NCBI GenBank assembly: GCA_963978545.1
Contig: OZ021723.1
Coordinates: 49,740,569 to 49,804,568, forward strand
From: Linyphia triangularis
Taxonomy: Eukaryota; Arthropoda; Arachnida; Araneae; Linyphiidae
Length of the DNA: 64,000 nucleotides
Direction: 5' to 3'
Of this stretch, positions 35,456-47,633 are shown piece by piece; the first letter of the stretch is position 1; every line of letters begins with the position of its first letter. The translations under genes and the position numbers were made by a program. The notes below the pieces were generated by a model that was not told the DNA's origin, searched no databases, and saw nothing but the letters and a program-made list of their open reading frames with translations.

Positions 35456-36745
35456 TCTATAATAATAAAACAAGCTGTTTGTCTGTCTGTCTATCTGTCT
35501 GTCTGTGGCTCTGTGGATCTATTGAAACCTACTTAGAATTGGAGTAGAGCTCTGAAATTTTCAGCATAAGTAGTTTTGGCCTTTTAATCGAGTTTTTAAA
35601 AAACAGAATTTAAAATTTTTATTTTGTTCTTTTTTAATTAATTAATAAACATTTTACAAAACGATTACTAATAGAGCTACAGCTCTGAAATTTTCAACAT
35701 AAGTAGTTTTGACCTTTTAATTGGACTTTTAACAAACAGAATTTTGAAGTTTTATTTTGTTCTTTTTATTTAATTTTTTTATTTAATTAATAAACATTTT
35801 ACAAAACTATTACTAATAGGGCTACAGCTCTGAAATTTTCAACATAAGTAGTTTTTGCCTTTTAATTGGACTTTTAAAAAACAGAATTTTAAATTTTTAT
35901 TTTGCTCTTTTTTAATTAATTTTTTTAATTAATTAATAAACATTTTACAAAACGACTACTAATAAGGCTACAGCTCTGAAATTTTCAACATAAGTAGTTT
36001 TGGCCTTCTAATTGTATACATTACAAACAGAATGTTAAACTTTTAATTAGTTCTTTTTTAATTAATTTTTTTAATTGATTAATTAATAAATATGTTACAA
36101 AACGATATCTAATAGTGCTACAGCTCTGAAATTTTCAATATAAGTAGTTTTGGCCTTTTATTGGACTTTTAAAAGAACTGAATTTTGAAATTTTATTTTG
36201 TTCTTTTTTAATTAATTTTTTTAATTAATTAATAAATATTTTACAAAACGATTTCTAATAGGGCTATAGCTTTGAAATTTTCAACATAAGTAGTTGTGGC
36301 CTTCTAATTGGATTTTTGAAAAACAGAATTTAAATTTTTTTTTTATTAATTAACTCTACAAACACGTGTTAAAATAATCTTAAAGGGGTGTTGTGTTATT
36401 GTATTAACAAGATTTTTTTCTTGATAAGGGAAAGACTTCCAATATTAAGTCTTTGCGTAGCAATTAGATACTTATGCAGCAATGAACATTTCAGCGAGCG
36501 AAGCGAGCCTATTCTTGCATAGCAATGAACCTTTTAACGAGTGAAATAAGCCTGTGTTTATGTGTCCAGGAACTTTTCAGCGAACGAAGCTAGTTCGATT
36601 TTGCGTAGCGATGAACCTTCGCGAGCGAAGCGCTAAAAACTGGGTCCTATACATGAATGACAGATTTCCGCAGAGTGAGGCCTCACAGCTAGCTAAAATA
36701 TTGCACATGTTAAAATTTCGTAGCGAAGCACGGGTATTTAGCTAG
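35456..36745 (+). mobile_element. Non-autonomous Helitron with internal tandem array
   Basis: 5' end TCTATAATAATAAAACAAGC after an A (35455); 3' end AGCACGGGTATTTAGCTAG followed by T (36746). A/T target use and a CTAG end define Helitrons. A GTCT-rich microsatellite sits at 35479-35510. The body carries six ~143-bp tandem units, each with AGCTCTGAAATTTTCAACAT. The 3' third is GC-richer with GCGAGCGAAGCG motifs. No Rep/helicase ORF is present. Confidence 0.8.
35548..36345 (+). repeat. Six ~143-bp tandem repeat units inside the Helitron
   Basis: The word AGCTCTGAAATTTTCA (AGCTTTG in the last unit) starts at about 35548, 35691, 35826, 35972, 36122 and 36268, giving spacings of 135-150 bp. Each unit also holds TAAGTAGTTTTGGCC, a poly(A/T) segment, TTTTTAATTAATT and CATTTTACAAAACGA. 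The array is divergent enough to be old. Confidence 0.9.
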
Positions 36746-37439
36746 TTAAGTATAAAAATCAGCCAGTGCACTTCACCGGATGTGCCGCCTTACCCCATGC
36801 TCGGGACAAGTTGGCCAACATTACTTCATAGCGTCAAAGTTTTAATACCGCCTTTAGTAATAAATATAAGCAGAAATCCTTTCATAACTTTACTTTTGAA
36901 GACTTGCTAATACTATAAAAAGTTACAAAACATTAAACAATTAGTTTGTTTTTTTAACTCATCCGAAAAGTGGGATAACGTGATCCGGTCCTTTCTATGG
37001 AGTAAAACTGAAAATTATTAATGTTGAATTGACACTTAAAAATCTCAAAATTACCATTTTATGAGATCATTTACATTGCTTTTATGTAATTGGTAAATAA
37101 GCTAAAAAATGTTATTTCTAAAATTATGTCTTTCAAATCTCTTACAAATAGCAGCCGAAAAAACAAACTTTGCATAGATTAAATTAAATATCTGAGAAAA
37201 CTTCACATACAAATAAGTTTAATTTTGTCAAGAGCAGCGCAGCAAATTAAAATCAAGCAGTTATGTCAATTCCAGAAAGAGATATATACTTCGATAAATG
37301 ACTGCGTTCAGTACTCATTTGCGATACCATCTCATCAAGTTACTCCAGATTGCATACAACTCATATTCCTTTTAAAGTACCTCAATTCACCATCACCGAA
37401 TCTCGAACTTCCTCGATTAATGTCTGACGTTAATTCCCA
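36746..37439. other. Unassigned DNA
   Basis: A 77-codon frame at 37225-37458 has mixed composition but no recognisable domain, splice site or homology. Nothing else is supported. Confidence 0.3.
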
Positions 37440-37800
37440 AGCAATGAATCCTTCATAAGCGCGTCTGCAATGCAGTTAGATGTGAGTTAAATCTGGCGGA
37501 CATTGACATGCAAAACAGCCGGATGGAGCCATTCCTCCGGTCGCTGATGTTTCCGCTCGGCGGATCAAGCCAAGCCATTCCGGCCTTCTTTTGTAAGGAC
37601 GTTATGCAAATTAACCTGTCCGCGTCCACCGTTTGTTTGGGTGGATAGGCTGTAGAGGATTTGGAACTTGGTGCAGAAATGACCGTTTAGGGCTCTAACT
37701 TGGTAAAGCCTGCGTTTTCTCTCTTGATGTGAGATGAGTGCTTCTTTGAGGGGAAGATGCCGGGTGATGGAATTTATGCGAGAGTTCCTCAACGCTGAAC
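37440..37800. promoter_or_regulatory. Candidate conserved non-coding or regulatory block
   Basis: A non-repetitive, GC-richer 360-bp stretch surrounded by AT-rich DNA. It contains an exact octamer ATGCAAAT (about 37603-37610), the classic POU-domain binding site, plus several CG-rich words. The minus-strand 75-codon frame has no motif. The regulatory role is inference from composition and one motif. Confidence 0.3.
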
Positions 37801-39665
37801 AGAAATTTCGTAATCATTTATTCTTGGTCGTTTAGGAGATGTTATCGAGGGACTTATTTTGGTCAACGTTCTCAAAATAGTTTATGGTAAATTTCACTAT
37901 ATGGAATATATTTGATGATAGTTATCAAACATACAAAAGCTTTGTTGTGTGTTCTTCCCATTGAGTTGAAAACAGTGAGACTAACATTATTTGAAAAGCA
38001 TTAAAGTGACACTTTTAATGTGATAAAATGTTCTGTGAAAACAGGCTTCTCAATTTTGGTGATGGTATAAATATTCGAAATTTACTCGGGGGGGGGGGGG
38101 GAAGGGAATTTAAGTAACGAGAAATGAAGCAAAAAGATAATGCTATTTTTAAAAATGTTTTTGTTTTACAAGAGGCAAAAATATATAACGATTAGAAATA
38201 GCAACATCTATCTAAATTTACTATAACATATGTGGGTTTTTGGTAAAGGCACATAACACCATTCAACGCAGAGCATCTTTGAGGTTCAGAAATTATAAAA
38301 ATTATTTTGAAAAAAAGGGGACATATGCCATTTTGATATCTAGTTCCTCAGACAATCTTGCTTGTTTGATAAATTTAAACTTCGAAATCAATATTCATCT
38401 GATTTGGATTACTGATGCATTTGACAATATGAATGACATAAACATATTAATTATAAATATTGCGTCCATGTGCAATAGGTATTCTATTCATACGTAGTAT
38501 TTGAAAATTGACATCGCATACCATACCTTTAACAACCGTCTGCAATTAGTCGGTCAAAAAATAAAATATGAACGGCAGTTTGATTAGACATTGGCAATCA
38601 ATATTTGTGAAACGAGTGAAAGTTTAGAAGTCAGATTACTAAAGAATATAATGTGCATGCTCTGTAAATAGGGTTGAATACATCAATTGAATATATTTAA
38701 TATTTAATGAGAATGTAATATTTAATGTAATTTTAATGAAAACGTTCTTCAAAATTAACTTGAGTTCAAAAATAATTTTGAAAAAATTTGTTTTTCCTCA
38801 ACCATGAAATGAGTTTACTTACACAGATAATTTGCTGTAAATCATATATTGAAATCTAGGATTAGAACTAAACACCATGGCTAGTAACAAAAAGTTTAAT
38901 ATTTACATTACTATATTCCATTACACTGGATTCGTAGGTAAAACACACAGCTATCGAAAGATAAAAAATTTCTTTTTCATATTTAAAAGATTGGAAAAAC
39001 GAGGAAGAGAATGAGAAGATGAGAGGGAAAAGTTCAATAAAACATGTAAAATATATAGTTATTTGGTATTCTTTATTCTGAATTTGTAGGCCATTGTCAA
39101 TTCTATGTGAAAGTCAAGTACTTCAGCTGAATTTGAATTTCTCTCGAATTCACGCACACAGGGGAAGCAATTTCTAAAACAATATATAGAATGCTCATTC
39201 AATAAAGGCCTAGAGTTACAATTCTTCCCCAAAAGACGGGAATCTGATTACAATCAGGGAGAAATAGAAATCCTACCACATATTAAGTTCTGCCCCCCTC
39301 TGAGTGCCTCTACCTAGAAAGCGGTATCAAATTTTACTGCAAAAAGAAACCTTCACGGATTATAACGTTTTACCAGAGGACTGAAATTTGAGTGTCTATT
39401 TTCTCCCTCCACCGAATAGTAGAGTAAAAGTTGTGATTACATGAGAGAGTTCGTATTGAAAATTACGCAGGATTTTTTGTGTATAAGACAATGAATGCGT
39501 TTAAACAGTAGATGTGTCGGCTCAGCATGTCCCTAGCAATGCCCTTGCACCAGTAAATTTCAGCAAATCAATCAATAAAAAGTAGATGTGAGTCATCATA
39601 AATTCAGACAAAAACTCTTATGCAAGTAACGATTACAAGAACTACTATTGATAATCATTTAAGTT
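37801..39665. other. Unassigned AT-rich DNA
   Basis: A poly(G) run is at 38088-38100. The 85-codon frame at 38240-38497 has no recognised motif. Confidence 0.35.
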
Positions 39666-39666
39666 G

Positions 39667-39835
39667 GTTAGTTTGTACACTCAATTAACTATTTTTATGC
39701 ACAATGACGGCTAATCAGGCCAGGACCTATGTGGATTTTGAACCACAACGAATACCCATGCTTAACCCAGGATTCGAATCAGGTACATTTGGCATGTGAG
39801 GCCAGAGCGTTATCCTTACAGCCATCAGGTGGGAT
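39667..39835 (-). mobile_element. SINE family B, fullest copy
   Basis: On the minus strand it runs CCCACCTGATGGCTGTAAGG (tRNA-like A-box region), GATTCGAATCC (B box), GTTCAAAATCCACATAGG, CCTGATTAGCCGTCATTGTG and ends TACAAACTAACC. Other copies are at 26651, 63786 and (fragment) 18971. The head is tRNA-derived. Confidence 0.75.
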
Positions 39836-40574
39836 GATAATAATTTAAGAGATGGACGGACTAGACAGAAAGTACACAACCAAAAGGTAGTTTTGTCTCA
39901 TACCAAAAAAACAAAAACAAAAAACCACTGTGAATGGTTTTAACATTGATTGTTAAGTGAAATGTAATAGTTAGGGAGTCGGTAGAAAACAAAACGTATT
40001 TATAAATACGATTTTAAGACAAAAAGTATTGAAATAAGTATTTGAGAGTTTATGCTTGTTTCAATGATTGCTCTACAAGTAATAAACGCTGATAATGAAT
40101 TTTAGAGTGCATCAAAAAGAGAAAAAGCAGGAATTTAAACAATAGTAGTTACTCAAATCCTTATTCCAAATTAATTTTTTTATTTTTTACATTTTCCTCA
40201 TGGGAAATACCTTAATATTCCACAGAAAGGAAAATAATCACATTTATGTTTATGTGATAGCGATTAGTTTATACAAATATAAAATATTTATTCTCTTAAG
40301 TTCGTTAATGATGAATTCAAACATGCATATATTTAAATGATGTATTCAAATTCTAGATGGACATGAATAAATACATGGTTTTATCCCATTTACCCGGTAT
40401 ATTCAATCCATCTTTCAGTAAATTATTACGAAGGTAATGATGACAACAAGCCCCTAAATTTCAAACAACCGATGATAAGTAACTATTAATATATTGCAGC
40501 AAACATAAATCAAATTTCATTTTTTTAAAAACTATTAGTTTTAAGAAAGACAAATTCCCTTAAACATCTGAAAT

Positions 40575-40975
40575 TAGAGGTGTGGAACATCTCACAACTT
40601 TCAATTACACTATAATACTGACGTGGATTTGTGTCATTTGCCGTTTTTATATTTTCATCATTCATTTAGAGGAGGTGGGGATGTCTAGAACACCTTAAGA
40701 GGTATTAGCACAGCAATTTTTATCAAAATCGTTGGAGCCGTGTTTTAGCGATCATTGAAAAACATAATTTTTTCAATCGAAGCAACCTTATGCGCATGCG
40801 CGATTTGACGAAAACCTTACTGGTAGGTCCTTGGGCCATTACCAACATGCTCACCAAATTTGAACATCGTAGGTCAATTTGTTCGGGATTTATGCTGACC
40901 ACAGACACTCAAACACACATACAGACATATATTCTTTCTAGATCACTTTTTTGAAATCAAGGAGAACGTGTCAAA
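40575..40975 (+). repeat. Dispersed repeat, copy 2 (unclassified)
   Basis: Same family as 14533-15175: GTGTGGAACATCTCACAACT at the left, ATGCGCATGCGCGATTTGAC in the middle, and GTAGGTCAATTTGTTCGG then CCACAGACACTCAAACACAC at the right. Compact, with no extra middle sequence. Confidence 0.65.
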
Positions 40976-42093
40976 CGAATCAAAACGTAGAGAAAAGCAA
41001 AAAAAAAAAAAAAAAAATTGACCGAATGCTGTACTTTCATTACCCTATGTATATAATACATATGGATAATTGAAAGTAAAAATATGTAAGTACAACAGAT
41101 TAGTAACTATTACTTCCATAAATATCCAACGAATCAAACTTAACTTAAAAAAGCAAAACGCTTTTCTCTCAATACCTTACACCTTTACTCATCGAAAACA
41201 TTCCAACTACCTCACTCCATAAAATACAACACACACACTAAAATTTTTACACTTAGCCTCCAAACAAAGAAACTCACAGAGACTACATTCGAAGTTAAGA
41301 TAAATGATTACCTTCCTCCTGTAAGTCGCACTCTCCCTCTAAGATCCTTTTTTTTTCTATTGCTGTTAAGAGTATACAAGACCAACATGATTTTTTTTCC
41401 ACTCCCAAGCCCCATTTAACCGATGGTATTTTGTATCAATGGGAAAGGATAGAAACTCTGTCAATATTTCACGTGTAAAAAGCGTTCTTGTACACAGTGT
41501 AAAAAAACACACAATTACCCAGATCTAGGGTCTCACAGGAGTCCGTGGACAAAGTGCAATTTTCTGTTTTTATCCAATACGTTTCTTTTCTTGCTTTTGT
41601 TTCCTGTCCCTTGAGCATTTTATTCGTTTATGTCCCCCATTGTATACTTTGCCACATGTATGCGTGTTATTTGTGTCCTACGTGTTTGAGTTTACAGATC
41701 ACAATAGTTGTTTAGTAAAGTTTACAGATGTGTAAAGTTTCTTGACTTTTGTGGTGATAAATTTTAAAAGTATATCTTCAGCATCATTAGAAAAATTGTA
41801 AGTTTGAGTAAGATTTACCAATAGGTTTTATTACACTTATCGTCAAAATATTACACTAATCGTTTAAATGTATAAACCTGTTATATCCAAAGTATGTTCA
41901 ATGCACTTGGCAGGTTTATGCAATAAGGCGACAGTAAAAAATTATTAGTTTTAGTTTCAACTCTGCACTATAGTAGATATAAGCTTTTACAAAGTTTTTT
42001 TTCTATCTTAAGGGCAATATTCCTGGTCAAAAATACAATTTCAACAGACACCTGCGTCATGTCAACTTAAGTCTCATATGAAATCCCAGATAG

Positions 42094-42230
42094 CACAGAG
42101 GTATTGGCCAATATTGTAAACCGGGGCTCTGGGAAGATAAGCCAATTCATGCCTAAACTAGGGAATTGTTCCAAAATACACGGTTTTTTAAAAAATAAAC
42201 AAGTCAAAACCATCAAAACCATCGTACATT
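42094..42230 (+). repeat. Possible fragment of a D/E-type transposon
   Basis: The order GTATTGG, AACCGGGG, GGAAGATAAGCCAATT, GTTCCAAAATACACG, AAGTCAAAACCATC parallels the transposase 3' part of elements D and E (GTATTGGAGGAAACATGGG, TTCCAAAATACGCGATTTTT, GTCAAAACCACC). There are no terminal repeats near it. Weak, from eye alignment only. Confidence 0.35.
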
Positions 42231-42799
42231 AAGATATTCAAGCTCAATATACCGCAATTAAACGTGTGTTGAAATGATTTGTTAGGACCAGTTGCTATTG
42301 CACATCTTGTTTAATTACACATTGGATTTTGTATGACCTCACGTGTATATTTTACGAATATTTAATTAAGTTACTTTTACATGAAATACATAATTTCAAA
42401 CAGTATTAGGAATGATTTATACTCTCGTAACCGAAATTTTTATCTTCTATCATAGGTTTTGAGAGAGAACTTATTATAGCAGCAAATTGCCACAAGCGGT
42501 GCCACTGTCAATCTCATACGATTGCGCATGCGCATACCAGTTTTATTATTCGTAAACTGTTTCACAACTTTAGCTTTATTCATTTAAAACTTATTTGAAT
42601 ATTTTCTGATTTTAGATTTTACCCTGTTTATACCTAAAGTTCAAGAGTAAAAAAATTAACCTACTATAATTTCAAAAAATCCTTTATATACATAGCCAAC
42701 TTTTATGTGCAACTACAACTTATTTAAACCATTTTGAGCTCAAATCGAGTCTTCATGATGCTTAACCACTATGAAAAGAAAACCATACAATCTGAATCA

Positions 42800-43190
42800 T
42801 TAACTTTCTGCCCCTGAAGTTTTAAAGAATGTATTGTTATCAACAATGAGTCTAGTATCTATCATTTCCTTTTGATTCAATGACGGCAAAAAGGTAATTT
42901 GTACTGCGAAGTCGTAATAGAAGCGTTTGTAAAAAGTCTTTTAATGATAGGATGCAAAATTTGATGCATTGTTATCGATTACTAGTCTATTTGACAAGTT
43001 TCAGGGGGATTGGCTGACAGCAAGTTGATTAATTAGTCATCCAAAACGATAATAGAAGCTCATGGAAAAGGCGGAATTTTAGTGATAGCCCTCACAATCT
43101 GATATACGTATTATCATTAACAATAAATCTATCTGCCAAGTTTTCAAGTTTCAGTTTGAATAGATGACGGCAAGTATGTTGTATCACCGC
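42800..43190 (-). repeat. Three units of the ~140-bp dispersed tandem repeat
   Basis: Cores TGACGGCAA/TGACAGCAAG occur at about 42881, 43015 and 43165 (134 and 150 bp apart). Each is preceded by a CAAGTTTCAG-like segment (weaker in the first unit) and by a TTATC-ACAAT-like block. In reverse complement these match 1600-1842. Confidence 0.6.
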
Positions 43191-43296
43191 AAATATTCTC
43201 GCTACAAATACGCGCACAAGTAAACACACAAAAAAATCACTGTTAAATAAAAGATTTAAAATATAATAAATGATTAATTATATAAATGAAAATATA

Positions 43297-43297
43297 A

Positions 43298-43348
<51 letters not shown>

Positions 43349-43350
43349 AT
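43297..43350. repeat. (AAAT)n microsatellite
   Basis: Uninterrupted AAATAAAT repeats over ~54 bp. Confidence 0.95.
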
Positions 43351-45287
43351 GAAAAGATTTCTAAATGAAAACTTCAGATTTTTTGCATTTTCAAAGAGAT
43401 TTTTTTATTAAAATGAAGTTATAATAAAAAATAGATTTCCATGAAACAACTATCGGTTTTCTTTTATTTAATAACATGCCGTAAAAGCCGCTATCGATAA
43501 TATTGAGTGTATATTCAACTAATCAATAATAACATCGCGCGGAAGAATCTCTTAAGCATTTGTTTCTTCCGTTATTACCTGCGATGTTTTACTTAATTTG
43601 TGGTGTAAAAGAAAAAGTGCTTAAAGATATTCGGATGCGTTATTAAAATAATTAGTGTATCAGAAGACGAAAAACTAATTAGTTTAAGATGCCGTGAAAA
43701 AAAAAAAAAAAAAAAAACTAGTGCAGAGAGCTGAGAAAGCGATAAAAGTGGAAAAAACGTTGCAAGGTGTAGAAAAAGCAATAAAAATGTTGATAAAAAC
43801 GCCCCAGAGGAATTTATTGACTGCCGAGTTTTGCCGTCTTAATTGAATTTTGATGGTGGAAAACTTGTTTTCTTCTATGCTAGTGCTTCTATTCTACGCA
43901 TTCAACGTTGTTAGAATAAAGATTAAAGCATTAATAGGATATATGCGCAATCTGCTTAGACTGTTATTGATTTAAAGTATTTAATGAGTTTAATATGTTT
44001 AATATGCTCCCTCGTTAAGTTAGAAACATCAAAGTGAATATTTAGTTCGTTTTTAATTAAGTGAATTATTAAGGTTACGCGCAAGAAAGAGTTTCAATCA
44101 TTTTTCTTTTTGGATTTCACATTTATTTGTGAACTGAATAAATTGTAAATTCATATCAATTTTTGTCGAAAATAAAATGGTCGAACTTTGAAAAATCTAC
44201 ATTATGCACACTCTTAGGATACGAGTTTGATATAAACAATAAAAGTTTTATCTAACAAAATCGTATCAAATATGAATAATGCATGCATTCTCAATAACGT
44301 TCGGTTGAATTTCATATAAAAGAAACGTTTTCATGCATTTGGTCCCATAATCTAATTATGATACTGACTTGAAACATTGAACAGACAATATTAAAACTCC
44401 TTTATTTACTTTTGTACATTGCTTTTGAGAATATACAAAGTAACAAAATTTAATGAGTTTTGAAATTGTTTAGTATGTTATAAGGGAGATTGCCATAAAA
44501 AGACGTATAGTCTTACCTATGGACACTGGCTGGTAAAAATAGGGAAATTATAGGATTTTGGTGAGGACATGTTGGCTGAGCTATTTTTAATGCTTCATGT
44601 AAAATGTTAGTAAATGGGAATTTTTCAATATATCTCTTTCACTTTTATGTTTAAAAGAAATGAAAAGGTGTGTTTAGATTGTTTTGGCTATGTTTCTTTT
44701 AAAGAAAGCTTTTTTTACAGAAAATAGTTCGCACTTTATGGATACGATTTTGCAATTTATTTTTCTCGTTTGTAATTTGAAAAAAAATTTGGCAACCTAA
44801 GAATAATCGTTTGCTACTGGATATATTTTGAAAGTGGCCCCTAATTTGAATAAATGGCTCGAAGACTGCGTAACGCGATTTTCGAGGAGAAACATTCGCA
44901 TCAGCAAATTATAAAGTGGCCTAAACACGCGATTATTGCATTTCAAAAAAAGTTATTCATATTCTATTAAATTTAAAAGGGAAAAAATGTCAAACTGAAA
45001 GAAAAAATGAAAACATGACCCCATGAAACCTTATACTAGAACTATTCGAATGCAAACAAATATCAAGAAAATGAAGTCTCTGATCCTAAAAGAAAATAGC
45101 ATTCATAGCATTAAAACTAAGAATTGTAAGTAAAATCATTTATAAAGATTTGAAGTAAACAAAGATATCTAAACTTAAAGCTCACTACTTTTGCCAAAGC
45201 ATATTGCTGAAAGAAAAACCAACTGTAGAAAATTGTATAAAAAACAACCAGCTGTTGAAAAATAATTGTGCTAACACTCGATAAGAC
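43351..45287. other. Unassigned AT-rich DNA
   Basis: A poly(A) tract lies at about 43697-43718. No gene, TIR pair or repeat was recognised. Confidence 0.4.
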
Positions 45288-45911
45288 GTATGTATTAGAG
45301 TGGTTCGGAAAAAAAAAATTATTTTTGAAACGCATGAGGTGAAAAAAGTTGATACACATCTTGATAAGAAAAACTGTAAAAAAAATATTTTTTTTTTTTA
45401 AATAATATCTTCCGTTCGCGCATTCACCTCAAAGTTTGAAGAAAATACAAAAAATAACTATTTTTCCTAAATTTTTCAAAATTTCTAAACATTATATAAT
45501 TAAAAGGCAATAGTTCTCAATGTGTAGTGAAAGGGTGGTATAACACAGGAAAATACTATTTTATGGATTTTTAAAACATATAATAATTAAAAATACTTAA
45601 AAGTAATATATTTTGTAAGAAATAATGATTTTTCTGAAAAATGGGTACTACTGTTATTTCTTAATTTTTTATTTTTTTTTAGAACATGCTATCATTCATT
45701 TGGTTCACTTTTTTCTCGAGCTTTATATCCCAGTGATGCACTTTGAAGAAAACTTTTGTTTAAAAGTCCGGCATTATGGATCTTTTTTTTAAAAAAAAAA
45801 GTATTGTCCTACCGTCTTTTGCGTCAGAGCCATCTACTTTTTGTCTTGTCTCTCTACATAAGCGTTTCACAGCTTGTGAGTGACAATGAAACGAGTTAAA
45901 GTTTTATTTCA

Positions 45912-46094
45912 ATGGCCCCTAGTAGTGCAGAAACGCTGGTCAATTTCGCCAGACATAGGCTAATCCCGATGTGGAACGTTGTGAAACGGTCGTTGGAAAC
46001 AATATTAGCCAATCTCGCCCAATTCTGGATAAAATGTAGAAGCTGTTTCGAAATGTCGATGAATAATTTTAAAATTGAGATATTGTATTTATGA
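45912..46094 (+). CDS. Small conserved ORF in element D (60 aa), unknown
   Basis: Reads MAPSSAETLVNFARHRLIPM at its start. Related frames occur at the matching place in B and in E. It lies just inside the left TIR and runs against the transposase frame. The antisense frame (ANIVSNDRFTTFHIG...) is also open and could equally be the real one, so coding status is undecided. No known domain. Confidence 0.3.
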   Translation: MAPSSAETLVNFARHRLIPMWNVVKRSLETILANLAQFWIKCRSCFEMSMNNFKIEILYL

Positions 46095-46214
46095 AAAACA
46101 AAACTGTGTGGTGGTTTTGACATATTTCTTTGCTGAAAAATCATGTATTTTGGGACTATACTAGGCCAGAATTAACCAATCTCCCCATGTTTCCTCCAAT
46201 ACAGCTGTTCTACC

Positions 46215-46960
46215 TCGGATGAACCCGAAGCCCTAGTTCTCTTACTTCTCTACTTTCGTCCAAAATCATTGCCAAAATCAAATTTTTTGGGTGAGGGAAG
46301 GAAGCATTTCGTTCAATAACCGCGTTTAAAACTTCCAATATATATTCAGGGAGGTATAGAGACAATCGAATTGCTTCATATATGTTCTTAGGTCCTTCAG
46401 AAAATTAACTTTTTAAAAAAAAATTCGAAATCAATGTGGCATGTAACAATTTAAAATAAAGAATACCACTTACTTGAGTTCATCCGATGGTTTACATTCA
46501 CTTGCATATACTCTAAGTACTCTGCTTTCTGTTGTTATCCATCTGAAGTGTGAAAGGGGATTGGGTTTGTGAGCTTCCAAGTCATAGGCCTGATCTAATC
46601 GCTACAAAAATATCAAGAAGATATAACTGATCTGCGTTAGTACTTTTATATCAGCTTGATTCATTGAACATGCAACACGTAAAAAATCAGTCGAAGGAAA
46701 TTTTTCACTGTTCTTCAATTTTTGATCTATGAAACTTCAATTTTTGATCTCATTGAAAGAAGTTGATCCTGTTGTAATATTATCAACGTGTTTAAATAGG
46801 AGTCTGAATGGTAGTTCATTAGAATATAAGAGGCATATATCCCAATGTAGTGGTCTCCCAAAGTGCAATTTGATCTGTCAGATTATTTGCAGCCAGTATA
46901 AATGGCAGTCCCAATCACACCCACGTGCACTATGATCTAATGAATAAGCAAGTAAGTTTA
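46215..46960 (-). pseudogene. Transposase relic of element D (C-terminal half)
   Basis: Read on the minus strand: a GTAIYTGCK remnant of the GCDGT block, PLHWDICLLYSNELPFRLLF, then DLEAHKPNPLSHFRWITTES and RVLRVYAS, then GPKNIYEAI, YLPEYILEVLNAVIERNASF, PHPKN and DESREVRELGLR. These align block by block with the element C protein. A GTAAGT near 46473 looks like a splice donor, but the codons after it still align with C (VVFFIL/LVEFIL, then a P-x-stop-F), so I read it as coding. Stops include a TAA and a TGA. The N-terminal half with FDGxxDKT is missing. Confidence 0.8.
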
Positions 46961-47633
46961 TGAGCTTCAAAGGAAGAGAAAGAACCATGAGAAATGCCAC
47001 CCAGATTTAAACGAGCCAAAAAATTTTTTTTATCGATGTTTCAAAGTTTATGCGCGAACGATTATTATTGAATAATTACTAATTTGATTTTTTTCCAAGT
47101 TCTTTCTACTTTATTCCACATAATACAAACTAATGTATCTCTATAATTTTGTGATTGGTGTATTCTACAAATTTATAGAAAAAGGGTATTTTTTGTATTT
47201 ATTCAAAGCATTGAAGTGAATGCTTGAAGTAAATAAGACAATTTAAAAAAAAAAAAAAAAATAACGTTAGTATCCATTTTATAGAAAAATATTTTTTTTT
47301 TAACCAAAAAATTTATTTTTCAGTATTTTTAATTATTAATACATGTTTTAAAAATGTATAGAATAGTGTTTTCTTGTGTTATACCACCGTTTCACTACTC
47401 ATTGCAAACTGTTGCCTTTCAAATATATAACGTTTAGAAATTTAAAGTAATTTAGGAAAAATAGTTATTTTTTGTATTTTCTTCAAACTTTGAGGTGAAT
47501 GCGCGATCGGAAGATATTATTTAAAAAAAAAAAAAAAAAAAAAATTTTACAGTTTTTCTTATCAAGATGTGTATCAACTTTTTCACCTAATGCTTTTCAA
47601 AAAAAATTTTTTTTTTACCACCCTAGTAAGTAT

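Larger units (their letters stand above)
45296..47625 (-). mobile_element. Element D: lineage-1 TIR transposon, 2330 bp
   Basis: Ends TAGAGTGGTTCGG and (inverted) TAGGGTGG, with terminal inverted repeats of ~370 bp. The TIRs share GTTGATACACATCTTGATAA, AAACTGTAAA, TCACCTCAAAGTTTGA and a GGTGGTATAACAC block. The flanks GTATGTAT (45288-45295) and GTAAGTAT (47626-47633) agree at 7 of 8 bases. The interior codes for the C-terminal half of a transposase on the minus strand and holds a small plus-strand ORF near the left end. It is sister to B and E. Confidence 0.85.

Noticed and set aside
46396..46473. An intron in element D (GTAAGT ... AG), also in E
   Set aside because: The translated stretch still aligns with the element C protein (FIL, Y, P, F, I, GP), so it is more simply coding sequence with stops.
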